Shown: positions 23,440 to 34,114 of the stretch, piece by piece
Layout of the letters: every line of letters begins with the position of its first letter
Numbering within the stretch: the stretch's first letter is position 1
Source: Dichetophora obliterata
Taxonomy: Eukaryota; Arthropoda; Insecta; Diptera; Sciomyzidae
Reading direction: 5' to 3'
Assembly (NCBI GenBank): GCA_963920525.1
Contig: OY986438.1
Coordinates: 50,259,288 to 50,323,287, forward strand
Length of the DNA: 64,000 bases
Notes under the pieces: model-generated
Seen by the model: only the letters and a program-made list of their open reading frames with translations
Told to the model about the DNA's origin: nothing
The model's database searches: none
Made by a program: the position numbers and the translations under genes

Positions 23440-23760
23440 AATTTGTAACTATCATTAAAGCTAAATCGAAAGGTTTACTCAAGCTAACTAAAGCATACCT
23501 TAGAGTTCTAACTAGCTTTTTCACATCTTAAACAGATGGATCTATTAGAATCAGATGTCTGCAGACTATGCAAAGAAGAGAAAGAAACACCAGAACACAT
23601 TCTATGTGAATGTGAATGTGCAGTCTAAGACGTCTCCACTTTGGAGGGGCAGTGGTGCCTTCATCAACGATTTGGATTTAGTCTGAAGAGTTAATCAAGG
23701 GCATTCACAATAGATCCTATGGGTCGCGGTGCACATGGGCCCACTACAAGCTAACTAACG
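23440..23760 (+). pseudogene. LINE 3' fragment with CCHC end (LOA/R1-like)
   Basis: The plus strand reads LTKAYLRVLT and then, after a shift, LKQMDLLESDVCRLCKEEKE continuing to TPEHILCECECAV. This is the CxxC...H...C knuckle that closes ORF2 of RNase H-bearing LINEs. The 3' tail includes GGGTCGCGGTGCACATGG and ends in CTAACTAAC. It resembles the 3' region of the LINE nested at 39932-41507 (GGTCGCAGTACGCATC, tail of ACATTA units). It is a truncated and broken copy. Confidence 0.65.
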
Positions 23761-23927
23761 GAGCAAAAATATGAAACTTATGAAAAGAATTTTTTTTAAA
23801 ACTACAACGCAAAAGTATTGTTAAATTTTCAATAATTATTTTAAATATAAGCAAATAAAAACCTACTTCAAACATTTAACAAGACAAGTATAGTTGTGAA
23901 TTTGAATTTATTTTATAAAGGGTTGTG

Positions 23928-25229
23928 AAGGGTGTTTTTATAGAGTGATACAAGTTTAAATCATAATAAAACATAGTAATATATTTTTAATATCAATGAA
24001 ATGAGCTTTATTGGATAGAAAATTTTATGACACTAATGTTTAAATATAATTTCGGCCATGTGGCCGCCACGGCTGGCGCGTAAAAGGCGCAATCTGGAAC
24101 ACCAATTTTCACAAACTTTTCGCAGCATTTGCGGCCGTATCTCGCCGATAACTCTTCGAATGTTGATTTCCAGGTGTTCAATTGTTTGTGGTTTATCGAC
24201 GTAGACAATTGACTTTACATAACCCCAAAGAAAATAATCCAATGGGGTTAAATCACACGGTCTTGGAGGCCAATTAATTGGGCCATTTCGTGAAATTATT
24301 TTTTCGTCAAAAGTTTCCTTGAGTAAATCAATTGTAGTGCCCGCTGTGTGGCATGTGGCTCCGTCCTGTTGAAACCACATATCAGCAAGATTAATGCCAG
24401 CTAATTGAGGTACGAAAAAACTTCGAATCATGTTCCTATACCGTTCACCATTGACAGTAACATTCTGACCATCATCGTTTTTGAAGACATATGGGCCAAT
24501 GACTCCGCCAGCCCATAAAGCGCACCAAACAGTAATTTTCTGTGGATGTAATGGTGTTTCGACAAAAACTTGTGGGTTATCCTCACTCCAAATACGACAA
24601 TTCTGTTTATTTACGTACCCATTCAACCAAAAATGGGCTTCATAGGAAAATAAAATTTTCCATGGAAATTCAAAATCAATATCAATTTGTACTTCAGCTC
24701 ATTCGCCGAATTGGCGGCGCATACGATGGTCGTTTGGCTTTAATTTCTGCACAAATTGAATCTTGAAAGTTTTTAAGCCAAGATCTTTTCGTAAAATCTT
24801 CCATAAAGTGGAAGGACACAACCCCAGTTGCTGAGAACGGCGACGAATTGATGATTAGGATCAGCTTCAATGCTTTCCTGTACAGCGGCTACAGATTCTT
24901 CAGTGCGCACTGTTCGGTGTTTCACGTGATGCACATTATCAGTAACAGTAAATGTGGTCCGAAAACGATCTATTGTTCTTGGAATTAGCAGCTCTGAAGA
25001 ACGATTATGTACGCCATAAAATGGACGAAGTGCACGATAAGTTTGACGAACAGAACCAATATTTTGATTAAAAATGTCTACAATTTGCACGCGTTGCTCT
25101 AGTGTAAGTCGATTTATAATAAAATGACAAAGCAAACTAAAAAAAAAACAACTATCAGCTGTTAAATGGGTGGTCAAATAAAGCAGTGATGCTAACTCAA
25201 AGTTGTATCACTCTATAAAAAACACCCTT
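23928..25229 (-). mobile_element. rosa-like (DD41D) mariner element
   Basis: The ends are inverted repeats of about 27 bp (23928-23954 and 25202-25229), beginning AAGGGTGTTTTT and containing ATAGAGTGATACAA. The 1.3-kb length and the transposase with 41 residues between its second and third catalytic Asp match the rosa family of mariners, first described from a Ceratitis fly. I could not see a clear TA duplication at both edges. Confidence 0.82.
24033..25177 (-). pseudogene. rosa-like mariner transposase, inactivated
   Basis: The N-terminal piece (24773-25177) carries the helix-turn-helix region (LTLEQRVQIVDIFNQNIGSV). After a frameshift near 24770 the catalytic piece runs to 24033. It contains WCALWAGGVIGPYVF, WFQQDGATCHTA (second Asp) and CDLTPLDYFLWGYVK (third Asp), and ends SRGGHMAEIIFKH. 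Counting from QQD to PLD gives 41 intervening residues (DD41D). The first catalytic Asp should lie in FSDEAHFW, but the codon at 24642-24644 encodes Tyr (FSYEAHFW). The frameshift and the lost Asp both make it inactive. Confidence 0.85.
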
Positions 25230-25394
25230 TAGCAAACTATTATTATTTTTTAAAACTATAATCGGCTTAATGGACTGTTTTTCCTTGCAATGCACAAATA
25301 TATGTCTATCTATAATATTAAGGTACTCTAGGAACTATCTGAAAAGTCAAGGCGACTTGACTTAGTGCTTAAAGCAATATCAATTAATTTTATA

Positions 25395-25740
25395 TGCACG
25401 GAGAGATAATAAACTAAGCAAATATTTTGCTTGAAAATTTAAAATTATATCTCATTTGCTCAACTCAAGCATTAAAAAATTAAGTTAAGAAAAACCATTT
25501 TGTAATGAGCATTTATTTCAAAAATTGAGTAAACTAAAGAATTGCTTGAAGCAAGAACATAATACTTGATTTTAAAACCCGACACAAGACTTTAATCAAG
25601 AACATATTTTCTTAATTAAAGCAAACGCATTTGGTTGTTAAAAATATTGTTAAATTGACAACTTCATTCAAAACAGTCCAGTATTAAGAAATTGTTTACT
25701 TGAATCAAGCAAATTGTTCTCAACTCAAGGAAGCACTAAC
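25395..25740. mobile_element. CACGGAGA-group MITE, 5' fragment
   Basis: GCACGGAGAGATAATAAACT followed by AAGCAAATATTTTGCTTG matches the left end of the MITEs at 16536 and 22369. No right end was seen. Related AAGCAAATT phrases continue to about 26290. Confidence 0.45.
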
Positions 25741-27720
25741 TAACCTTTTCGTGGTATTGGTTTTTGTAAAATAGTAGAAAAACGTTCCTTTGAGAGGCAA
25801 AAAATTCACACATTATTCTGTTTTGATTAAACAGAAGTTGTGCGTGCGTATAAGCTTATCAAAGTCGATGGACTGCAAAAACGACAAAAGACTTCTGAAG
25901 ATTTAATGTAGCGAACAACGAAACAGTCGGTCTAGTCTGCTTGGTGGTTTGTTCTGCAAAAAACATGTTGCTTCATAAACTTATTTAGCATTAAGCTCAT
26001 AAATTTATATATTTTTTTTAGAATTGTAAAAGCATTGAGCACTAAGCTCAGAAATATATATATTTTTTTAGAATTATACAAACAATATATCAAGGAAAAG
26101 AAACTTCTCACATCAAGCAAATTATTTTAGTTTTCAGTAAATTGTTCACTTAAATAAGGCAAATTTTTCTCAATTCAAGGAAAATAAATTTCTCAAATCA
26201 AGCAAATTATTCTAATTTTCGGAAAATTGTTTACGAATCGAATTTTTCTCACATCAAGCAAATATAAAACTTGAATCTAGAAAAAAATATTCCAGAGTTT
26301 TAAGAAAATTTTTCTGGAATTAAACATTTATATTTTAAACATAATTTAAAATTTTGTCTATCCCACCTTTGGAAAATCCTAGCTTTTCCACTGAGTGGCA
26401 GTGTTGGTGTTTGCGAAAATAAGGATTTACATGATTGTCAGTTAACGTCAGGTAGATGGAGAAGAGAGAGAGAAAAACGTTCTTCCTGAGAGATGCAAGT
26501 AGAAGTTTGGAGAAAGCATAATATATTAAATTAATAGAACAAGATTAAATGTTATTTAAATATAATTGCGATGTGCTTTTGATTGAGGTTTCTAAGATTT
26601 TGCATTAAGAGCGAAATGTGCGGAATACTCATAACAGACAAAAGATACAAATTATCAAAATATAAAATCAGTTGCTCCAAAATTTAAAACAATTCTAAAT
26701 TGTTACTCATCAGTTACTTTGACTTATTTGATTTTGTTTATATAATAAAAAATACAAAAAAAATTTATTGTCTTTCTTGTGTAAAAATAACGGACTCATC
26801 TGATCAGCTTTTGACTTGTTTCGTTTATGCCTTTGTTAGCTAAAAATGTTGAATTAAATTAACTTGCTTGCACCACAAACAATTGTAAAATGATCTGGAG
26901 GTTAAATAAAAGACTTCTTATTGCTTCAAGATGTATAACAAGAGTATGTTTTATTAAGAGAAACGTGTAATAAAATTCGTGAAGCAATGTTATACCGAAA
27001 CGTTGAAGAAGTGAAAACGCTGTATTGTTGCAGTTTAGCGATTCGGCGAATTACAACAATCATGAATATCTTCAAGTTGTTGTAATAGAGTGGAAAAAGT
27101 TAGGCACTGACACACTGCTTTGCATTATATTTTGTATTAATTTTTATTTAAGTCAGCAGCTCATGCAGAAACTTCCTTCAAGAAATCATCACGAAAAGTT
27201 CGTCAATGATGCTGCGAACTACTGGGCGTAAACGTATGTACATATTTTTTTTTTTCTAAATAAGAATGCATTTCTATGCATGTGCAAGTAAATAAGCTGA
27301 GCACTAAACTATTTACTGGGTATGTAATAACTAACAACAATATTATTAATGGAATAATTAAAATTTAAAACACACACATATGTATATAACACATTAATTC
27401 ATTTGACGCTTGACTCCTGTTGTATTCCTTATGGCGGGGTTGACAATATTTATTAACATCGAAATTTCATAATGTATGCTTTTTTCCCTTAGCAACCCGT
27501 AAACTTATTCTATTTATTTATAATACACACGCCTTGGGATGAAAAATGAGTGCACTCATACATCTGCTCCTCGAACTATCCTTTTAAAAGAGCTCAATTA
27601 TGGGATGGTAAAGGAAAAATATGTTGAAAAAGAAAGCAAATATGAGTAAGCAAACTCATTAAATATCAAAAGATATTCGCACTCAAACACAAATATACGA
27701 CATATGTGCATGCTTGTCAT
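25741..27720. other. Unassigned AT-rich sequence
   Basis: A loose tandem pair of about 60 bp (CATTAAGCTCATAAATT and CACTAAGCTCAGAAATA) lies at 25988-26075. No supported gene was found. Confidence 0.35.
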
Positions 27721-27722
27721 AA

Positions 27723-27768
27723 TGTGTGAGTGTGTGTGTGTGTATGATATATATATATGTATGTTTAT
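27723..27768 (+). repeat. TG and TA microsatellite
   Basis: A short run of TG repeats (GTGTGTGTGTGTG) is followed by ATATATATAT. Confidence 0.8.
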
Positions 27769-27780
27769 TTTTATACGGCG

Positions 27781-28017
27781 TGTGCTCCAGGGGACCTGAA
27801 AAACAATGCCAGGCTCAACAATACTGTGTTGAAACAGTACAACAAAAGATGGCTGGAAGCTCACAGCAGTGAAAATAAATACATAAAGCAACAAAAATAT
27901 TTCTTAACGTCTGTAGAAAACAGTCCTTACAAGGAGACAATGAAGGAATGGTTTAGACGACAGCACAGCCCACAAACAGAACAGAACCGAACTGCTGCAG
28001 CTTACATTGCATTAGAG
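27781..28017 (+). other. Coding-like fragment of unknown origin
   Basis: An open stretch rich in charged residues (for example LEAHSSENKYIKQQKYF and ETMKEWFRRQHSPQTEQ) ends where the hAT terminus begins at 28018. I do not recognise it. It could be part of a TE protein or chance. Confidence 0.2.
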
Positions 28018-28229
28018 CAGTGGTTCTCAACTAGAAATTACTGGGTTACGTCTTCCAGGTGTGGTGCCAGATAATTTGAAAACTGTATCAAAATAAAAAT
28101 TTCAAGTATTGCTCAGCACTTTTAAATATTGCTCCTTATTAAGGCGAATAAGGTTAGGTTCCGCCGAATGCTTCAAATAAAATGTGGAGCAGGCAGTAGA
28201 GGCTTCCTACTCAGAAAAAATTTTATAGT

Positions 28230-28570
28230 AAATTCTACTGATACGAACGGTAAACTGTCGATTGAAAACAAGCGGAACGATGAAAATTGTAAATTCTGCC
28301 GTAAAGGAATTGTAACCTACTGTAAGCCTTGTTGAGTAACAGTCTTACGGTAGCTCTACCGCAAAATTGGTTTAATAAAAATTTTTACAATACATGTACT
28401 GCAAAATTTTTTGGCTAGCAAATAAACAGAAGCTCTTCTACAGAAATCGTTGAATAACAATTTTAACTGCGCTTTTACTGTAAAACTTGTTAGGTTACAA
28501 ATTTCCAATAATTTTACTGTAAAAGGTGTTGAGTAAAATTTTTACAGTGTGTCTACTGTAATAGTTACTG
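28230..28570 (+). repeat. Degenerate repeats around TTTTACTGTAAAA
   Basis: Variants of GTTGAGTAACA, ACTGTAAAACTTGTT and ACTGTAAAAGGTGTTGAG recur about every 60-80 bases. No larger structure was resolved. Confidence 0.4.
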
Positions 28571-28789
28571 ACAAGAAGTCACATTTATTTCGCGTTATAT
28601 TTACTTTGTATTCGTTTCCCAAAAAATTTGGTTGGGTACCTGTTTTTATCATAACACCGTTTTTATGTATATAATTACTTCAGAAGTTTTAAGAACATAC
28701 TTGGATTTATGTGAATAAAACATGTTCAATGAAAAAAATATTTACTGCCAACTTTAATAACTATCAAAAAATAGACAAAAATTTCTTTG

Positions 28790-29500
28790 TCAAACGAAAC
28801 CGTCAAGCGTGAAATAGAACATGGCAGCAGAATTAAGAGAGTAGCTGATGGCAAAGCTGAAAATGTGTCCCTTTTTTTCCTCACAGCGTGACAAAAATAA
28901 AGACATTTTACAATCCAGCCAACTCTTATTTTATTGCCAGCTTATTGGCGAAGAGAAAATACATAAGGTTGTGGTTTTGTTAGGCTCTTGAAACAACATC
29001 AAAAGGTGCAGAATTTTTGGATCTCTTTGCAATTTCATGAAGGAAATTTCATGGAGGAAGTTGCATTTCCTTGGAAAAAGTAATTGGAATTTGTACCGAT
29101 GGAGCCCATGCTACGATAGATTCACAATGTGGATTTGGGCAATTATCCAAGGAAAAGAACGGAGAGGAGACATAATTGCTTCACATTACCTAATACACCG
29201 ACAAGCCCTGGCTGTCAAAACATTGCCCGATAAAACTGGAAATCTTATTGTGATTCATGGCAAAGATCAGTTTTCTCTTATAAGTTGTAAGGAGTTTTGG
29301 TTAAAATACCCGTTAATTTATCCTTTTTAGTTAGCGAAAAGGCATTACGCCTTTCAGTGCAGTTTTCCTCCACATATTTGTGTGGGTCAAGCTGTTCAGC
29401 TTTATTAAATATAAAAACAAAAAATAGGGCAAAACTTAATGTCAAAAATGATCCTAGGTGTGCACTTACTCAATCAAGTCTAAATATGAAAAACCAGTAG
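28790..29500 (+). pseudogene. hAT transposase remnant (ZBED5/SCAND3-like)
   Basis: In order, with stops and shifts, the plus strand reads LSNETVKREIE (about 28792), CxALETTSKGAEFLDLF (about 28980) and EKVIGICTDGAHATIDSQCG (about 29070), which is the first catalytic Asp region. Then follow IIASHYLIHRQALAVKTLPD (about 29180) and the C-terminal dimerisation domain SEKALRLSVQFSSTYLCGSS, then IKTKNRAKLNVKNDPR (29330-29460), ending at a stop at 29498. These are hallmarks of the hAT family related to ZBED5 and SCAND3. Much of the middle is missing, so only a shrunken dead gene remains. The C-terminal domain (29297-29500) is open and well preserved. Confidence 0.8.
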
Positions 29501-29753
29501 ATCAAAAAATTTGTCAACAATCACAGTAACCAACACATTTTTATATAAAGTTTTTTAAAATTGTTGTCTTCAATTTTCTTTTCTCATATTTTTTTTTTGT
29601 AATTTTAATTTTATGAATTATTTTATTTGAAGTTTACTGTTTACTGAAACATGTTTTGTAAAAATTTAGTGATCTCATTTTTTATAATAATAATTATATA
29701 TTATGTTAATTTCTCTGTTTGAAGTTTTATTAAATACTATTTTATTTTCTAAA

Positions 29754-30192
29754 GGGCTCAAGATCCAAAATATTAAAAATTCAAAACTATCAAACAACTA
29801 GAATTTGTATTTAAAATCAAGTATGATATAAACTATCAAACATTTAGAATTTGTATTTAGATCATATAAAATCAACATAAAAAATTAAAAACTTTAATAG
29901 TTTTAATTTTTTAATCTTTATTTCCAATATCGCGATTTCCGTCGGCAATCATCATCAGAAAAAACTGAAAGACAATAAAGTAATTTTTGACAATGCATTT
30001 CACTTTAAACAATTAAAATTATTAAAACATTTTGACAGTTAAAAAACATTTAACATCTAAGAACGACACTAAACATTAATATCACAATTTTAATTTTAAA
30101 TAATCAAACAATATCTTTAATAAACTAATTAACAAAAGACAAAAGTTTTTAATTGTTGCTCACAAATTTTTAATATTTTGGACCTTGAGCCC
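29754..30192. mobile_element. MITE with 28-bp inverted repeats, hammerhead-like motif inside
   Basis: Bases 29754-29781 (GGGCTCAAGATCC, then AAAATATTAAAAATT) match the reverse of 30165-30192 with one difference. The 5' interior (29785-29880) is the body shared with the ribozyme-SINE composites (ACTATCAAACAACTAGAA twice-repeated unit). On the minus strand a degenerate hammerhead motif lies at 29918-29965. CGGGCTCAAGGTC recurs at 30278-30290, so a partial relative abuts it. Confidence 0.7.
29918..29965 (-). ncRNA. Degenerate hammerhead-like motif
   Basis: The minus strand reads TTTTTTCTGATGA, then a stem with GATT...AATC arms, then GCGATATTGGAAATAAAG. CTGATGA is the hammerhead core. The expected GAAA is shortened to GA, and U-rich sequence before the core can pair with GGAAAT after it. 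By layout it is a decayed sibling of the motif at 30360-30400. Confidence 0.4.
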
Positions 30193-30359
30193 GTTTGACA
30201 ATAAAATAAAATTTAAAAAGATCGAAAAACAAATAAAATGTTTTATTAAATATTATTTTTTTATTTTGGGTTTATTTCGGGCTCAAGGTCACATTTTTAT
30301 ATATATTTTTAATAAAAAAAGAAAATTGTATTTATTTTTATTATTATTAATTTTATTTC

Positions 30360-30400
30360 ATCCAATATTTCGAACTCCACCGAAGTTCATCTTCAGGAAC
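30360..30400 (-). ncRNA. Hammerhead-like ribozyme motif, second family
   Basis: On the minus strand GTTC (30400-30397) precedes CTGAAGA (30396-30390, allowed core CUGANGA). Next come a one-base bulge, stem II GAACT...AGTTC with a 7-nt loop, GAAA (30371-30368), a minimal stem III (ATAT), the cleavage-site base T, and GGAT (30363-30360), which pairs with GTTC. Stem I is only 4 bp and the bulge next to stem II is unusual, so activity is doubtful. Confidence 0.45.
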
Positions 30401-30660
30401 AATATTAAACATTAAACATAAAGTTTAACACTTACTAATTTGGTAGACGTACAGGAAGACAAACCAACAGATATTGCCATAAAGTATATTGCAGCACCCG
30501 CTATATCGCCGTTTCGTTATCTACCTTGTCTACCTTGAGCCGGATTATGACCCAAAATCATAAAATAAGAGGTCGAAGAAATATAACACTATAATTTTTT
30601 TTTTAACTAATTAGAGGACAAATTTATTGGACTTGAACCAAAAACGGTTAAGAACTACTG

Positions 30661-32240
30661 AATAAGAAGATCTCTCGCTGGTATGCGAATATGAGGTGTA
30701 ACAAAAATATATCATATATTATACAGAAACAACAAAATCAAGGAACACAAACTGCATACGTTAACTTTGACATGATGGATCTACTGGTTGGTTGCTGTAT
30801 CACACATGGGAGTCATGATAAGATACTGTCAAAAGCCGTGCGTTGTATACCTTTGGACCCGCTTACCTGACTGTTTGACTGATAGACTGTCACTACTTCG
30901 TTTGTTTACTAAGCAGAAGTATACGTGTGCCACATATGAGCCTAAACGTCAAGAAATCCGTACATTTATCCATAAGGTATAATTCATAATCAGTGTTACC
31001 AAGTCAGCACTTTAAGAACTTTCTAGTGCTTTTCCCTGTTGAAATATGCTTTATTTTTTCACAAAACACTAAATATGGTGAATTCTCAATTTAATATTAT
31101 TGCTTTAAATGTGCTTTTTAATATTATCGCTAAAGTAGTTTTTCTAAAAGCGATAACTGACGTTTGTGTTAACAGATCGACGGCGTTTTTTTTTTATTTA
31201 GCAAGCATCGAAATTCTATTATGCAAATAATTACGCCTAAGTAACGTCTCTACTTACATTAAAATGGAATTTAACATTAAAAATAACTGTTCGGCTAAGC
31301 AAACTTTTCACAATTTGTTGCCAATTGATGGTTTACGTCACCGGCTAACTGAAGGAACTATTCGTGCCATTGGTGAAAAGTTTTAATCCACTCATTCAAG
31401 ATTTATGTCGAACAATTAAAAAAAAACAATTTTGCTTTTATTTTTAATTCTCTGTTATAATTCAATTTTAAAGGAAACAAAATTACTTAAAACCAATATT
31501 TGAATATAGGATTTGTTATTTTTGCTTACATTTAATGTTTTTAGACTTATTATGATACATGGAGATAAACCTATCGTATTCTAAGAAAACAGTTCATTCA
31601 AACAATTCTTCATCTTCTAGTTTGCGCTACAACCAAAAAATTAGCTTTTTACTCAGAAAATAATTCAAAAGTTGTAAACAAGTCAAAATTCATTAGACAT
31701 AACCAGGGCTAGGACTTCGATGACATGTCATTTTTTTCTGCTGATTCTAATTTATTTCCTGGTTATTTAGAACGTCCATTTATGTTTTCTAAACTCCAAA
31801 TATGAAAAGTTTTTTGTCATTTTTTCGTAATTTTTCATTTTTTTTATCGGTTTTAGTTTTCAGGTCATTTTTACTAGTTTTATGTCATTTTTTGGAAAAT
31901 CTTAGCGATTTTTAAGTTATTTTTTTGTCAGTTTTGGACATTTTTTAGATAATTTTGTGTACTTTTAAAATAATTTTTTTTTTTTTTGTATTTTAGAAAA
32001 AAGTGTAAAAATGCCAATTTTTAAACATATTTCTTTAACAATAGAGTCCCTCCAATCAAAACCATTACCTCTCAAAAAAGTATTCGCTTTGTTTATAGAC
32101 CTTAAAAAAAAAGATCCGCTCGTGGTGAAACTGACGAAAGGGTGTTTAAAAAGTTGAAGCAAGTGTTACATAAGGACTTAGGATATGCTAGTTTTTATTA
32201 ACTCTGTCTTTATGATCTGCTGCTGAAATATTAGGGGGTA
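30661..32240. other. Unassigned sequence with T-rich short-period repeats
   Basis: About 31715-31990 holds irregular repeats of GTCATTTTTT spaced about 20-30 bases apart. No supported gene was found in this interval. Confidence 0.35.
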
Positions 32241-32242
32241 AA

Positions 32243-32410
32243 AATTTTAATACCATTAAAGTAGAAGAGGAACTTACATCCGATGACATTGTTCCTCTCG
32301 TCAGTGCAGAAGTAGAAAGAAGTTTTTCTGTTTACAAACACATTTTGCCAGACAATCGACGTTCCTTCAATTTTAATAAACTAAAAATTGTTCCTTGTAA
32401 TATACTGTAA
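32243..32410 (+). pseudogene. hAT transposase C-terminal fragment, second family
   Basis: An in-frame stretch ending at TAA (32408-32410) includes SAEVERSFSVYKHILPDNRR, the conserved core of the hAT C-terminal dimerisation domain (xxxERSFSxYKxIL). It differs clearly from the hAT domain at 29.3 kb, so it belongs to another hAT lineage. The upstream catalytic region is not recognisable. Confidence 0.7.
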
Positions 32411-32600
32411 CGCTATGTATAAAAATTATATAATATTAAAGTTTTCTATATGACCTTGTTATTTATTATCTTGATTTTGTATGATTTAAATACAAATTCT
32501 AAATGTTTGATAGTTGAAATCATTCTTGATTTTAAGTACAAATTCTAGTTGTTTGATAGTTTAAAAGTGTTTACAAGAAACAACAACATTTATCAATATG

Positions 32601-32663
32601 ATCACTAGCTGATTTTATTGCAATTTCGGCCCTGCTACAGGCTTCATCAGAAATCTTTGTGAT
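32601..32663 (-). ncRNA. Hammerhead ribozyme (type I), copy 1
   Basis: The minus strand has outer stem I ATCAC/GTGAT, inner stem I GATTT/AAATC, core CTGATGA (32650-32644), a 16-nt stem-loop II, GAAA (32627-32624), and a palindromic stem III (ATTGCAAT). The base at 32616 (A) is the H17 position. Predicted self-cleavage is between 32616 and 32615. The 10.1/11.1 pair at the foot of stem II is A and C, where G-C is preferred, so the activity of this copy may be weak. Confidence 0.75.
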
Positions 32664-32740
32664 GGCACCGACTGGAATCAAGCCCGGGCCGTGATCGCAG
32701 TGCGCATTTTAGTGCACTACACCACAGAGGCAATGAGATT
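32664..32740 (-). pseudogene. tRNA-like head of the ribozyme-SINE, copy 1
   Basis: The minus strand contains TGTGGTGTAGTGCACTA, similar to a pol III A box, and GGGCTTGATTCCAG, similar to a B box, at tRNA spacing. It directly precedes the hammerhead, as in copy 3 at 38.05 kb. It would supply an internal pol III promoter in an active copy (inference). Confidence 0.5.
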
Positions 32741-32762
32741 TCAGTGTCAATTTCTCAGTTCC

Positions 32763-34114
32763 CTTCTTAGCATCAGTTGGCTCATCATGGAATTAGGCAT
32801 CGACAAAAATATCAGCCAGCTTAGTTAAACACTGTACAGTGGTCGCGGTTATATGGAGGTGTGGCTAAAATTACTTCTAGCAGAGATATCAGTCTAAAAC
32901 TTTTGTCACGGGTCTAAATAAATGCGACAATGTAAAATTTATGTAAAAATGGGCATGGTTGGACACTTATACGCCCGCCTTTTGGCGTGTGCCAAGCTGA
33001 TTGGGATGTATTAACTGATTGGGATGGCCATTCGGAGAAATTAGTGGTGGCTTTGGTTTATGCCCATATCGCAGGCAGATCTATCAATCTCGGTGTTGGT
33101 TTGGATTCTAAACCGAGCGACACGTAATTACAATATGAAGCTAGTTTAGTACCTCAAAGGGGCGGTGGCTGACGCTTAGCGTCAGATTTTTCAAAAATAG
33201 CTACACTTAATTCTGTTACTCTTAAACTAATTGATATGAAGCATTGTAATTGAGGACGTGGTGTAGTTTTTTTTATGGATGAATACTTTATCAAAATATG
33301 AACACTCTGGAGGTACTTCCACGTCTACCTCCCATACGAATGACGCATTTGAAAACATGAAAATCTCAATAAAATTCATAAACACTGAGAAATAGTCTTG
33401 CAATTTGGAACTCAAGCTGCACTTTATTCCTGAAAATTACCGGTGTGAAGTTAGCCCAAAATCTTCATCCCAAATTTCTTCAACCCGACCCAACTTTTGA
33501 GTTCGCCGTAAAACTCAACCCAAATATTTTAATTCGCCTCAACTTGTTTAAAAAGGCAAAAAATAGCTAAATGATTTATTTTTTTAAAAAAACTTATAAT
33601 AATGCAAAAATACAATGTAAATAGTAAAATTTGGGCTGAAATGAAAAAAAAATATTTTTTAATGAAATGTCGGATTCTACATTTTTGTTCAAAAATGCAT
33701 TTTAATGTGGTAAATCGACTGGCACTATGCTCAAGTCTCGCTCTAGCGTCCTTGGTACCTAAATTTGGGATGAAGTGCAAAAATCGTGATATTTGTATGA
33801 AAGTAAGAATCCCACACTCCAAAACTTGCCCCAACACAAAACGTTTCATCCTGTATTTTGGATATGTGATAACTGATGGCAAGCGGATGATCTTAGACCA
33901 TGATCCTAAAATTGCTATCTATCGTCCTTCATACCCTAAAATGGTCTTGCAATAAAATCACTATTCCCCCTAATTTTTGACACCATTCGCTCCAAAATTA
34001 TTCATTCTTTTGTTCACAATCACAGAATTTTAAGAAATTGTTTTACAAAATCGAAATATCACAGTCGACTTACGGAACTATCAATGTAAGCGACTTTTAG
34101 TTTTTGAATGTTCT
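32763..34114. other. Unassigned sequence with one minisatellite-like unit
   Basis: About 33270-33400 reads CCACGTCTACCTCCCATACG, a unit of the repeat seen at 37.1-37.5 kb. Opposite-strand open frames of 117 codons at 33529-33955 overlap each other and have no recognised similarity. Confidence 0.35.

Larger units (their letters stand above)
28018..30660 (+). mobile_element. hAT element, degenerate
   Basis: The left end CAGTGGTTCTCAACTAG (28018) and the reversed right end CAGTAGTTCTTAACCG (30645-30660) are typical hAT terminal repeats and agree at about 13 of 16 positions. The flanking 8-mers CATTAGAG and AATAAGAA agree at 5 of 8, which would fit a decayed 8-bp target duplication. The interior carries a transposase remnant (28790-29500) and has been invaded by a 439-bp MITE (29754-30192). 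It spans about 2.6 kb, a normal size for an autonomous hAT. Pairing of the two ends is inferred. Confidence 0.6.
32436..32762 (-). mobile_element. Ribozyme-SINE composite, copy 1
   Basis: Read on the minus strand the order is ACTGAGAAATTGACAC (start, about 32760), a tRNA-like sequence, the hammerhead (32663-32601), a short GTT-rich stretch (about 32580), the duplicated body (ACTATCAAACAACTAGAA type, 32570-32475), and the terminus AAGGTCATATAGAAAACTTT (to 32436). The same order occurs in the copies at 35.1 and 38.0 kb. There is no open frame. Confidence 0.7.

Noticed and set aside
27781..28074. Possible host exon ending at the hAT terminus
   Set aside because: The frame runs on into the hAT terminal repeat, has no known domain and no convincing splice signals; kept only as a low-confidence note.
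33529..33955. Overlapping 117-codon frames on both strands
   Set aside because: They mirror each other, have no recognised domain and lie in unassigned AT-rich sequence.
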